From Phycisphaerae bacterium RAS2 (GTDB lineage Bacteria > Planctomycetota > Phycisphaerae > UBA1845 > UTPLA1), in the NCBI GenBank assembly GCA_007753915.1, contig CP036352.1, positions 2,666,001 through 2,730,000 on the forward strand: a stretch of 64,000 bases of DNA, in the 5' to 3' direction. The notes under the pieces are model-generated. The model was given only the letters and a program-made list of their open reading frames with translations. It had not been told where the DNA came from and searched no databases. The translations under genes were made by a program, and so were the position numbers. Shown one piece after another: positions 37,987 to 45,983 of the stretch; within the stretch, counting starts at the first letter, position 1, and each line of letters starts with the position of its first letter.

Positions 37987-38850
37987 ATGCAGGATACCAG
38001 CTTGGTACCGATCCTCTCCTATAACACCAACGGTTTCGCGCACCATCGACTGCCGGAGGCGATCGAAGTTCTTTCGGGGATTGGATACCGCCATGTCGCG
38101 ATCACCCTCGACATTCATTCGCTCGACCCCGCGGGTGGCAATCTGGATGCTCACATCGCCAGCATTCGAGACTTGCTGGCAAGGCACGAGATGGCCTGCA
38201 CGATTGAAACGGGCGGCCGCTTCATCCTGGACCCGCACCGCAAGCACTGGCCCACGCTGGTCAGCGGCGACGCGCGCGACCGGCAGCGACGGATCGACTT
38301 TCTGCGCCGCGCGATCGACATCGCCGGAGCGCTGGACGCCGACGCCGTCAGCTTCTGGTCCGGCGCAATGGAACGCGACCTGCCCGTTGATTCAGCATGG
38401 TCACATCTCCGGGAAAGCTGCCGCGAGCTACTGATCCATGCGCGCGACCGCGCCGTGCAACTGGCTTTCGAACCGGAACCGGGCATGTTCATCGAAACCT
38501 GCGACCAGTACGCGAAGCTGGCCGGTGAAATGGTGGCGATCTCGAGCGGCATCCCGCTCGGGCTGGCGCTCGATGTCGGCCACGTTCACTGTCTCGGCGA
38601 CGGCGACCCTGCATCGCGCATCCGCCAATTCGCGGAATCGCTGCGCGTCATCCACATCGAAGACATGCGCACCGGCCTGCACGAGCACGTCATGTTCGGC
38701 GAGGGCGAAATGGATTTCCCGCCGATCATCGCAGCCTTGTGCGACGTGGGCTACACTGGGCCGCTCGTCGTGGAGCTAAGCCGCCACAGTCACGACGCGG
38801 TGAACGCGGCGCGACGAGCGTTTGAGTTTCTGTCGTCCATGCTCACCTGA
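37987..38850 (+). CDS. eboE: TIM-barrel protein 2, EboE-like
   Basis: 287 residues. Second AP-endonuclease-2-type TIM barrel: SYNTNGFAHHRLPEAIEVLS, TLDIHSLDPAG, CTIETGGRFILDP, FWSGAMERDLP, AFEPEPGMFIETCDQY, ALDVGHVHCLGDG, HIEDMRTGLHEHVMFGEG, VVELSRHSHDAV. Paralogous to barrel 1 but more divergent; it fits the metabolite-traffic protein EboE. ATG 37987 chosen; a TTG at 37969 would make a TTGA overlap with the UbiA stop. Confidence 0.78.
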   Translation: MQDTSLVPILSYNTNGFAHHRLPEAIEVLSGIGYRHVAITLDIHSLDPAGGNLDAHIASIRDLLARHEMACTIETGGRFILDPHRKHWPTLVSGDARDRQRRIDFLRRAIDIAGALDADAVSFWSGAMERDLPVDSAWSHLRESCRELLIHARDRAVQLAFEPEPGMFIETCDQYAKLAGEMVAISSGIPLGLALDVGHVHCLGDGDPASRIRQFAESLRVIHIEDMRTGLHEHVMFGEGEMDFPPIIAALCDVGYTGPLVVELSRHSHDAVNAARRAFEFLSSMLT

Positions 38851-38873
38851 TTGACTCTTCGGGGATTCTCGCC

Positions 38874-40184
38874 ATGCCGGATCAAACAACGATCTTTGTC
38901 TCCATGCCCGGTCTTCGCCGTCGCGATCTGCAACACATGCCGCGGTTGAGCGCTCTCGCGGCCGCGGGCGCCGTCGCCGATCTCGTGCCGACGTTTCCAT
39001 GCGTCACGTCTTGCGTTCAGGCGTCCATGCTCACCGGCCGCACGCCGCAGCAGCACGGCATCATCGGCAACGGCTTCTACCATCGCGACCGCAGCGAAGT
39101 CGAGCTATGGGTGGGCCGCAACGGTCTGATCGAAGGACCGCAGCTCTGGGGCCGCCTTGCCTCGGCCGGAGTCTCCAGTGCCGCGTGGATGACGCAGAAC
39201 ATCAAGGATGCCCCCGCCGATTTCATCGTTACGCCTGAACCGATCCACCACCCCGACGGCCGAATGGACCTCTGGTGCTATTCCAAGCCTGACGGGCTGT
39301 ATCAACGATTGTTCAATGATCTCGGCCATTTCCCGCTGATGAACTACTGGGGGCCGATGGCGAACATCAAATCGACCGAGTGGATCGTGAACGCGGCGCT
39401 TTGGCTGATCCAGCGCGAGCGGCCGCGATTCAACTACATTTATATCCCGCACATGGACTACGCCGCACAAAAGTTCGGACCGAACAGTCCGCAAGCCGTC
39501 GCCGCCTGTGCCGAGGCCGACGGGCAGCTCGGACGGTTGTTCGACGGACTTGCATCCATCGGCGCGAGCGAAGCGACGATCTTCGTAGCCGGCGAGTACG
39601 CGCTCACCGACGTGTCGCGCGTGCTTTACCCGAATCGCGTGCTGCGCGACGCAGGCTTCGCCCGAATCGACGAGCGCAACGGCGCGGAGCAACTTAATAT
39701 CGCCGAAAGCGTCGCCTTCGCTGTGGTCGATCATCAGTTCGCCCACCTTTACGTCAGCAAGCCGGAGGAGATCGACGCCGTCGCGGGGCTGTTCGAGGGG
39801 CTGGACGGCATCGCGCACGTGTTGACCGGCCGCGATCGCGCGGCGTTTCATGTCGATCACCCTCGCAGCGGCGAGGTCGTGCTAATCTGCGAGCCGGATA
39901 CGTGGCTTGCGTACTACTGGTGGCACGATGATGCAAAGGCCCCGCCCTTCGCGCGGACGGTCGACATCCACGCCAAGCCGGGCTACGACCCGGTGGAGCT
40001 GTTCTTCGACCCCGCGACAAAGTCGATCCCGCTGAATGCGTCGTTGGTGAAAGGTTCGCACGGCGCGACGGCGACGCGCCCGGATCAATTCGCGGCGATT
40101 ATTTCCAATAGCCCACTGCCTTCGCCGATCACCATAATTAACGATGCGAATGTTTACAACATGATTTCCGATCAGTTTATGTAA
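38874..40184 (+). CDS. eboF: Alkaline-phosphatase-superfamily phosphodiesterase, EboF-like
   Basis: 436 residues. Type I phosphodiesterase/nucleotide pyrophosphatase fold: FPCVTSCVQASMLTGRTPQQ with the expected nucleophile region and HGIIGNGFY, YIPHMDYAAQKFG, GEYALTDVSR, ADVVDH-type VVDHQFAHLYV, DIHAKPGYDPVELFFDP. No signal peptide. The order after UbiA and EboE matches EboF. The first metal Asp of the family (DG) is replaced in VSMPGLRRRDL, so metal chemistry may be altered; check by alignment. ATG 38874. Confidence 0.8.
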   Translation: MPDQTTIFVSMPGLRRRDLQHMPRLSALAAAGAVADLVPTFPCVTSCVQASMLTGRTPQQHGIIGNGFYHRDRSEVELWVGRNGLIEGPQLWGRLASAGVSSAAWMTQNIKDAPADFIVTPEPIHHPDGRMDLWCYSKPDGLYQRLFNDLGHFPLMNYWGPMANIKSTEWIVNAALWLIQRERPRFNYIYIPHMDYAAQKFGPNSPQAVAACAEADGQLGRLFDGLASIGASEATIFVAGEYALTDVSRVLYPNRVLRDAGFARIDERNGAEQLNIAESVAFAVVDHQFAHLYVSKPEEIDAVAGLFEGLDGIAHVLTGRDRAAFHVDHPRSGEVVLICEPDTWLAYYWWHDDAKAPPFARTVDIHAKPGYDPVELFFDPATKSIPLNASLVKGSHGATATRPDQFAAIISNSPLPSPITIINDANVYNMISDQFM

Positions 40185-40212
40185 GCAAAACCTGGTGAGA
40201 ACAGCGCGACTC

Positions 40213-40244
40213 ATCCGAGCCGCGACCGTCAGGGAGCGCCGAGT
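40213..40244. repeat. REP-like inverted repeat, left copy
   Basis: 32-bp sequence starting ATCCGAGCCGCGACCGTC, matched perfectly by the inverted copy at 40862-40893. The two copies flank the RAYT gene. GCTTGGGT is also shared further in (40248 and 40833). Confidence 0.85.
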
Positions 40245-40305
40245 GGAGCTTGGGTAGGCAAGAAAGCCCAAGTCCGTAATTAATTGCTCAATCACAAAGG
40301 ACGGG

Positions 40306-40800
40306 ATGAACAATCCGCTCGCCTACTTCATCACGTTTTCATGCAAGGGCGCTCGGTTTCACGGCGATCCGCGCGGATCCGTGGATCGCGACCACAATCA
40401 GCCCGAAGGTGAATTTGCGCCCTCCAATCCTGTTCGCGTTTCATCAGAAGCCGACCGGATGAACCACGGTCCGATCGTCTTGTCGCCCGAACAGCGCGCC
40501 TGCCTTGAAGCGACGATGCATGAGGTCTCCAAGCACCGCGGATGGACGATACACGCACTGGCCGTACGTTCCAACCATCTCCACGTCGTGGTTTCTGCAT
40601 CCGGAACTTCGCCAGAGCGCGTCATGAATGATCTAAAGGCGTACGGCACGCGTCGATTGCGAAAGCAGGGCCTGCTCGAAAGTATCACATCGCTCTGGAC
40701 GCGACACGGAAGCACAAAGTACTTGTGGAAAACGGCGGATATCGCAAAAGCCGTTCAATATGTTGATGAGTGGCAGGACGATCCGCGCCGATTTGATTGA
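40306..40800 (+). CDS. REP-associated tyrosine transposase (RAYT / IS200-like TnpA)
   Basis: 164 residues, similar in length to Y1 transposase-family members. The HUH motif is NHLHVVV (about residues 90-96) and the tyrosine lies in LKAYGTRRLRKQG. Single-strand transposases of this family mobilise REP sequences. Framed by the 32-bp inverted repeats and lying between convergent EboF and TatD genes, so it looks like a captured or REP-mobilising copy. ATG GATGAACAATCC... start at 40306; no frameshift. Confidence 0.88.
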   Translation: MNNPLAYFITFSCKGARFHGDPRGSVDRDHNQPEGEFAPSNPVRVSSEADRMNHGPIVLSPEQRACLEATMHEVSKHRGWTIHALAVRSNHLHVVVSASGTSPERVMNDLKAYGTRRLRKQGLLESITSLWTRHGSTKYLWKTADIAKAVQYVDEWQDDPRRFD

Positions 40801-40861
40801 GTTGTCGAATTCCGCATTCTACTCCCAAACAAACCCAAGCGTCTCGCCAATCCGCAGAGAG

Positions 40862-40893
40862 ACTCGGCGCTCCCTGACGGTCGCGGCTCGGAT
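40862..40893. repeat. REP-like inverted repeat, right copy
   Basis: Inverted perfect 32-bp copy of 40213-40244, ending 18 bp before the stop of the TatD gene. Confidence 0.85.
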
Positions 40894-40911
40894 TGCGCGC
40901 AAATCGTTAGG

Positions 40912-41718
40912 TCAATCGACTCCCATGAAACGCCGGCACTGACGAAAGAACGCCAGCGGGTTATCATATACAATCTTCGATATATCCGCTGCGATCCGGC
41001 CCCGCTGACGCAATTCCTGTATGAACCGCGGCACGGCCATCGGCTCGCTCGGGCCCCAATCCCCCGCCGAGTTCACCATCAGCCGCTCGCCGCCGTACAC
41101 CTCTACCATGTCTGCCGCCCGCGCGGGCGTGCACTTCGTCACCGGGTACAACGTCATCCCCACCCAGCAACCGGCGTCCAGCGCGGAGCGAATCGTGTGC
41201 TCCTCGACGTGATCGATGCAAACGCGCTCCGGGCGGATGCGCGAATCGCCACGAATCATATCGAGAATCATCCGAGTGCCCTGGTACTTGTCCTCCAGGT
41301 GCGGCGTGTGAACGAGCACCAGTTCGTCATGCCGCGCCGCCAGATCAAGCTGCTCCTGAAAGATTCGACATTCATTGGGCGTGTTTTTATTCAGCCCGAT
41401 CTCGCCGATGCCCAGCACCCCCGGCCGATCAAGGAACTCGGGAATTAGCGCGATCACTTCGCGCGACAGCGCGACGTTCTCCGCCTCTTTCGCATTGATG
41501 CACAACCAGCAGAAGTGGCGAATTCCGTATTGCGCCGCCCGCTTCGGCTCATATTCCGTCAATTGTCGAAAATAATCATGAAACGCCGCCGCGCTGCCCC
41601 GGTCAAACCCCGCCCAGAACGCCGGCTCGCTCACGGCCGCGCACCCGGCCTGCGCCAATCGCTCGTAGTCGTCGGTCACGCGCGAGACCATGTGGATGTG
41701 CGGGTCGATGTATTGCAT
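40912..41718 (-). CDS. eboB: TatD-family metal-dependent hydrolase, EboB-like
   Basis: 268 residues. All TatD metal-site motifs appear present: DPHIHM, GEIGLNK, LVHTPH, IDHVEEHT, NSAGDWG. TatD proteins are nucleases, but EboB-type members may act on other phospho-substrates. Expected partner of EboC/E/F but on the opposite strand, separated from them by the RAYT element. The ATG follows the stop of a small upstream gene by 3 bp. Confidence 0.85.
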   Translation of the reverse strand: MQYIDPHIHMVSRVTDDYERLAQAGCAAVSEPAFWAGFDRGSAAAFHDYFRQLTEYEPKRAAQYGIRHFCWLCINAKEAENVALSREVIALIPEFLDRPGVLGIGEIGLNKNTPNECRIFQEQLDLAARHDELVLVHTPHLEDKYQGTRMILDMIRGDSRIRPERVCIDHVEEHTIRSALDAGCWVGMTLYPVTKCTPARAADMVEVYGGERLMVNSAGDWGPSEPMAVPRFIQELRQRGRIAADISKIVYDNPLAFFRQCRRFMGVD

Positions 41719-41721
41719 GAA

Positions 41722-41976
41722 CTACCGCCGCGTCTGCCAACCCAATTCATACGGTCGCGAAAAAATCATCTGCACGCGCTCCGCCCGATCCGCCCCTTCT
41801 GACAGGAGCGCCGTAATCGCTTCGCGCGTCTTCACCAATCGTGGATCATTCCGCACACCGGCTGCACCCGCGCCACGCTCGACGCGATCCAGAATCGCCG
41901 CCAGGTCCAGCAGCCGGCTTCGCGCCTCGTTGAAATGCCGCGTCAGCACCGCATCGGCCGAAAGACTCGCCGCCAT
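41722..41976 (-). CDS. Small helical protein next to TatD gene (unknown)
   Basis: 84 residues, predicted all-helical and soluble (ARSRLLDLAAILDRVERG, SEGADRAERVQMIFSRPYEL). Strong ribosome-binding site GGAGG five bases before ATG 41976, and it precedes the TatD gene by 3 bp, so the two are co-transcribed. No known domain recognised. EboA of described operons is longer, so I do not call it EboA. Confidence 0.6.
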   Translation of the reverse strand: MAASLSADAVLTRHFNEARSRLLDLAAILDRVERGAGAAGVRNDPRLVKTREAITALLSEGADRAERVQMIFSRPYELGWQTRR

Positions 41977-41997
41977 CTCCGCCTCCAATGAATTGAA

Positions 41998-42026
41998 TTC
42001 GCCCGCTGACGCCCGCCCTGTATAAT
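41998..42026 (+). promoter_or_regulatory. Candidate promoter for cystathionine beta-synthase
   Basis: TTCGCC, 17-bp spacer, TATAAT. The -10 is a perfect consensus; it lies about 50 bp before the GTG start and between divergent genes. Confidence 0.45.
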
Positions 42027-42076
42027 CGATCCCAACGTTCTGGTAACGGTTCTCGTTCGCGCCCGGGAGGCTCCTC

Positions 42077-43462
42077 GTGCAGATTCTCAACTCCGTTCTC
42101 GAATGCGTCGGCCGCACCCCGATGGTGCGACTGCGACGCGTCACTGCCGGCATCAAGTGTACCATCGCCGCGAAGGTCGAGTACTTCAACCCCGGCGGCT
42201 CGGTGAAAGACCGCCCCGCCGTGCTCATGCTCGAAGAAGCCGAGAAGGCCGGCAAACTCAAACCCGGCGGCACCATCATCGAGCCGACCAGCGGCAACAC
42301 CGGCGCAGCCCTCGCCATGGCTGCCGCGATCAAGGGCTACCGCTGCATCCTCGTCATGCCCGACAAGATGGCCCCGGAGAAATTCGCGCTGCTTCGGGCC
42401 TATGGCGCCGAGACGGTCACCGTCCCGACGGTCGGCGCGAACAGCCCGGAAAGCTATTACAACGTCGCCAACCGCCTCACGCAGGAAATCCCCGGCGCGT
42501 TTCAGCCCAACCAGTTCGAGAACCCCAACAACCCCCAGGCCCACTACAACACCACCGGCCCGGAAATCTGGGACCAGACCGACGGCAAGATCGACTATTT
42601 CGTCGCCGGCGTCGGCACCGGCGGCACGATCTCCGGCACCGCGCGCTACCTCAAGGAGAAAAAGCCTTCGCTCAAGGTCATCGGCGCCGATCCGGAAGGC
42701 TCGATTTATACACAAGGCAACATGCCAAAGGGTTACCTCGTCGAGGGCATCGGCGAGGATTTCGTCCCCAACACCGTCAACCTCAAGCTCGTCGATCAGG
42801 TCATCGCCGTCAGCGACAAGGATTCCTTCACCATGGCCCGCCGACTCGCGCGCGAAGAAGGCCTGCTCGTCGGCGGGTCGTGCGGCACCGCGGTCTGCGC
42901 CGCCCTCAAAGTCGCCGCCGATCTCCCGGCCGACAAGCTCGTCGTCGTGCTGCTGCCAGACTCCGGCCGCGGCTACTTGAGCAAGATCTACAACGACGAA
43001 TGGATGCAGAGCAAGGGGCTGATTCCCCTTCCGGGCCACGGCATGACCGTAGGCGACGTGCTCGGCTCCAAGGGCGACATCCCGCCCTTGATCACCGTCA
43101 ATCGCAAAGACCCGGTCGCCAAGGCCGTCGATCTGATGCGCAAGAACAGTATCTCGCAGTTGCCCGTCGTCGCGGATGACGGCGACGTCGTCGGTTCGAT
43201 TCAGGAAATCACGCCACTGCAACTCGTCTTCGATCACATCAATATCGCGACCAAGGCCATCGGTGACGTCATGGGGTCGGCCTTTCCCAAACTGGAGAAA
43301 AACGTCGAAATCGAAAAGGGCATCAAGGCCCTGTCGCTCGGCGCGTCGGCCATCATCGTCACCGACGATCACAAGCCGCTGGGCCTGCTGACCAAGACCG
43401 ACTTCATCACGTATCTGTCCGGCGGGCCCGATGGCGTCGAAGCGGTCAAAGCGGCGAAGTGA
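42077..43462 (+). CDS. cbs: Cystathionine beta-synthase with C-terminal CBS-domain pair
   Basis: 461 residues. PLP lysine in NPGGSVKDRP, PTSGNTGAALA, GVGTGGTISGTARYL and LLVGGSCGTAV identify the fold type II beta-replacement catalytic domain. About 110 residues at the C-terminus form a CBS-domain pair (ISQLPVVADDGDVVGSI, GASAIIVTDDHKPLGLLTKT), likely a regulatory site. Makes cystathionine from serine and homocysteine. GTG start with GGGAGG six bases upstream. Followed by a small gene and a PLP gamma-enzyme, suggesting transsulfuration. Confidence 0.92.
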   Translation: MQILNSVLECVGRTPMVRLRRVTAGIKCTIAAKVEYFNPGGSVKDRPAVLMLEEAEKAGKLKPGGTIIEPTSGNTGAALAMAAAIKGYRCILVMPDKMAPEKFALLRAYGAETVTVPTVGANSPESYYNVANRLTQEIPGAFQPNQFENPNNPQAHYNTTGPEIWDQTDGKIDYFVAGVGTGGTISGTARYLKEKKPSLKVIGADPEGSIYTQGNMPKGYLVEGIGEDFVPNTVNLKLVDQVIAVSDKDSFTMARRLAREEGLLVGGSCGTAVCAALKVAADLPADKLVVVLLPDSGRGYLSKIYNDEWMQSKGLIPLPGHGMTVGDVLGSKGDIPPLITVNRKDPVAKAVDLMRKNSISQLPVVADDGDVVGSIQEITPLQLVFDHINIATKAIGDVMGSAFPKLEKNVEIEKGIKALSLGASAIIVTDDHKPLGLLTKTDFITYLSGGPDGVEAVKAAK

Positions 43463-43510
43463 TCGCGAAAACCGCCGCCCAGCGCCGAATGGCGAAGAGC
43501 AAATTGCGAA

Positions 43511-43921
43511 ATGTTCAAGCGCTGGCTCTATCCGGAATTGCGGGGCTTTCGACTCGCTCATAACCGAAACGCCGCCTTGCGCAGAGCCATCCAAAGCTCG
43601 CGAGCGACGAAAGCTTGGATGCGCCTTCTCTTTCTGGTTTGTGCCCTAACGTTGTTTGCCCAGTTTGTTTGGCCGGGTTTTAACTCGCTCTGGTATGACC
43701 GGTTGGGAAATACACTCTTGCTCTGCGCTTTCGGTAGCTTAAGTTTGCCGTTTTTTCCCGCTTGCCGGCGAGAAGTCCGCGCGCACCTTCGCCTTGAACT
43801 GCTCCAGCTCCGCCGCTGCCCCGACTGCTTCTACGATTTGCGTGCGACCGAGCTGCCGCGCTGCCCCGAGTGCGGCCTCGCACTATCAGGCGTAACACCG
43901 GGCGACGCAGAAACTCGATAG
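43511..43921 (+). CDS. Membrane protein with zinc-ribbon-like tail (unknown)
   Basis: 136 residues. Two membrane segments (LLFLVCALTLFAQFVW, LGNTLLLCAFGSLSLPFF) then a C-terminal CPDC...CPEC four-Cys cluster, a zinc-ribbon-like or rubredoxin-like pattern. Sits between the two transsulfuration genes in the same direction. No function can be stated. Confidence 0.55.
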   Translation: MFKRWLYPELRGFRLAHNRNAALRRAIQSSRATKAWMRLLFLVCALTLFAQFVWPGFNSLWYDRLGNTLLLCAFGSLSLPFFPACRREVRAHLRLELLQLRRCPDCFYDLRATELPRCPECGLALSGVTPGDAETR

Positions 43922-44054
43922 CACAATGCCGCGCGCCGCCTTTTCTTATCAACGCGACGAAACGTCCCCCCCGCCCAGGCGATGATCGCACCGCTCCTTT
44001 CTCGTCCCAGCACTCCGTGCTAAAATCCGCTCACCTGCATACGAAAGGACACCC

Positions 44055-45227
44055 ATGAACTTCGCCACGCGCGCCATTCACGTCGGACAGGAAGCCGAAC
44101 CGGTCACCGGAGCCACCATCGTCCCCATCTTTCAGACCTCGACCTACACCCAGGACGGCATCGGCAATCACAAGGGCTACGAATACGCACGCACCGGCAA
44201 CCCGACGCGCACCGCGCTCGAGTCCTGCCTCGCCTCGCTGGAGAACGCCAAGCACGGCCTCTGCTTCGCCTCCGGCCTCGCCGCGACCAACACCGTCATG
44301 AATCTTCTTTCGGCCGGCGACCACGTCATCTGCGCCGACGATGTTTATGGCGGCACGTATCGCCTGTTCGAACTTGTGTGGAAGCGCTACGGGCTGACCT
44401 TCAGTTGGGTGGACATGACCAATCCCGACAACGTCGCCAAGGCCGTGAAGCCCAACACGAAGATGATCTGGATGGAGACGCCGACCAATCCGTTATTGAA
44501 CATTGTCGATATTTCGGCCGTGGCGAAGATCGGCAAGCAGCACAAGCTGATCACCGTCGTGGACAACACCTTCGCCAGTCCGTACCTGCAACAGCCGCTG
44601 GACATGGGGGCGGATGTCGTGGTTCACAGCACGACGAAGTACCTCGGCGGCCACTCCGACGTGGTCGGCGGCGCGACGCTGACGAGCAACGACGATCTCT
44701 ACACACGTCTCAAATATCACCAGAACGCCGTCGGGGCTGTGCCGGGGCCGCACGATTGTTGGCTGGTTCTGCGCGGCATCAAGACGCTTGCGGTTCGCAT
44801 GGAGGCCCACTGCGCCAACGCCGCGAAGATCGCCGCGTGGCTGGCGGCCAACCCGGCCGTGTCCCGCGTCATCTACCCCGGCCTGCCGAATCACAAGCAG
44901 CACGCCCTCGCCAAGCGGCAAATGCGGGCCTTTGGCGGCATGGTTTCGTTCGAGTTGAAAGGCGGCGAAGCGGCGGCTCGCGCAGTGGCAGGCAAGACAA
45001 AACTCTTCTCGCTGGCCGAATCCCTCGGCGGCGTCGAGAGCCTCATCGGCCACCCGGCGACCATGACCCACGCCTCCATGCCCGTCGCCGAACGCGAAGC
45101 CCGCGGCCTGACCGGCGGCCTGATGCGGCTGTCGGTGGGGATTGAGGATGCGGATGACCTGATCACGGACCTCGATCAGGCTTTTGCCTCGATTCGCACA
45201 GGCGCGCCCGTGGCGATGCACGCTTAA
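44055..45227 (+). CDS. Cystathionine gamma-lyase/gamma-synthase family PLP enzyme
   Basis: 390 residues. Cys/Met metabolism PLP-dependent fold type I: FATRAIHVGQEAEPVTGA, ARTGNPTRTALE, FASGLAATN, and the PLP lysine in HSTTKYLGGHSDVVGG. Pairing with cystathionine beta-synthase favours the gamma-lyase (reverse transsulfuration, homocysteine to cysteine) over gamma-synthase, but sequence alone cannot separate them. Ribosome-binding site AAAGGA. A TAAAAT box at 44021 may be the -10. Confidence 0.9.
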   Translation: MNFATRAIHVGQEAEPVTGATIVPIFQTSTYTQDGIGNHKGYEYARTGNPTRTALESCLASLENAKHGLCFASGLAATNTVMNLLSAGDHVICADDVYGGTYRLFELVWKRYGLTFSWVDMTNPDNVAKAVKPNTKMIWMETPTNPLLNIVDISAVAKIGKQHKLITVVDNTFASPYLQQPLDMGADVVVHSTTKYLGGHSDVVGGATLTSNDDLYTRLKYHQNAVGAVPGPHDCWLVLRGIKTLAVRMEAHCANAAKIAAWLAANPAVSRVIYPGLPNHKQHALAKRQMRAFGGMVSFELKGGEAAARAVAGKTKLFSLAESLGGVESLIGHPATMTHASMPVAEREARGLTGGLMRLSVGIEDADDLITDLDQAFASIRTGAPVAMHA

Positions 45228-45443
45228 TGGCATCGCCGCGCGTAACATGCATCACTCATGCTCGCCGAGAAGGGACACGACGGGCAAAGACGTTTAGCTA
45301 ACATTAATTCGTAACTCGAAGCGAATGGCTGGGGGTGCCCGCTCGCTGGCGCTCGGGGCTAGGTTGAATCGACTTGGCAACGGCGGATCGCAAATCGTGT
45401 TGCGTCCGAGACGCTAACCTCTAACCACAGGCTTTCTTGCAGT

Positions 45444-45495
45444 AAAAAACGCGAGGCCGAACTGGCGCTCCGGTAAGCACCAATCCGGCCTCACG
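45444..45495 (-). terminator. Intrinsic terminator of the sigma-factor operon
   Basis: Stem CGTGAGGCCG/CGGCCTCGCG with an A run at 45444-45449 (T run on the minus strand), just after the membrane-dockerin gene ending at 45518. Confidence 0.75.
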
Positions 45496-45517
45496 TTGCA
45501 AGAGATCTAGCCGGGCG

Positions 45518-45982
45518 TTACGACTTGCCCAGCAGACAGCGTTGGAGCGCTTCCGCCTCGAGTTGCGGATCTCCGCCGCTGTCCCGTAGCCGTTCGATGA
45601 ACGCCTGAATGTCCCGACCGTCCACCACGCCGTCGCCGTTGTAGTCGCAATTCTCCGCCGAGGCGGAGGTCGCTGCCGGACCGGCCGTCGCCAGTTCGGC
45701 CACTTCGAGCGGCTGGGTGTCCGTCGAGATCATCACGGACGTCCGATCGACCGTGTTGACTGTCCTGACCAAGCTGGGCCCCACGAACACCACCGCCACG
45801 GCAGCCGCAGCCGCCAGGGGCAGCCCCACGCGAACCCATGCCATTCGCCGTCGGAGAAGGCCGGTAACCTTCGCCTGCGGCGTCTGCCACGGGAAGCCCG
45901 CCGCCGCTGCGAAACAGCCCGCTTCGCGAGCTTCTCCCAGCGTGCCGAGCATTGCGTGGAGGTTGTTGTGAGCGGAGTCCAT
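45518..45982 (-). CDS. Single-pass membrane protein with dockerin-like motif, candidate anti-sigma partner
   Basis: 154 residues. A cytosolic N-terminus of about 50 residues, a membrane helix (VGLPLAAAAAVAVVFVGPSLV) and an exposed C-terminus with one EF-hand-like loop, NCDYNGDGVVDGRDIQAFIE. Its start lies 1 bp after the stop of the ECF sigma gene, with GAGG six bases upstream, so it is translationally coupled. Topology matches an anti-sigma factor, but no zinc-binding ASD motif (HxxxCxxC) is visible. Confidence 0.65.
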   Translation of the reverse strand: MDSAHNNLHAMLGTLGEAREAGCFAAAAGFPWQTPQAKVTGLLRRRMAWVRVGLPLAAAAAVAVVFVGPSLVRTVNTVDRTSVMISTDTQPLEVAELATAGPAATSASAENCDYNGDGVVDGRDIQAFIERLRDSGGDPQLEAEALQRCLLGKS

Positions 45983-45983
45983 C

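Noticed and set aside
42026-42076. Possible SAM or other riboswitch before cystathionine beta-synthase
   Set aside because: Leader is too short (about 50 bp after the -10) and has no conserved riboswitch folding.
41846-43594. 582-residue open frame antisense to cystathionine beta-synthase
   Set aside because: No domain and no ribosome-binding site; shadow of the real gene.
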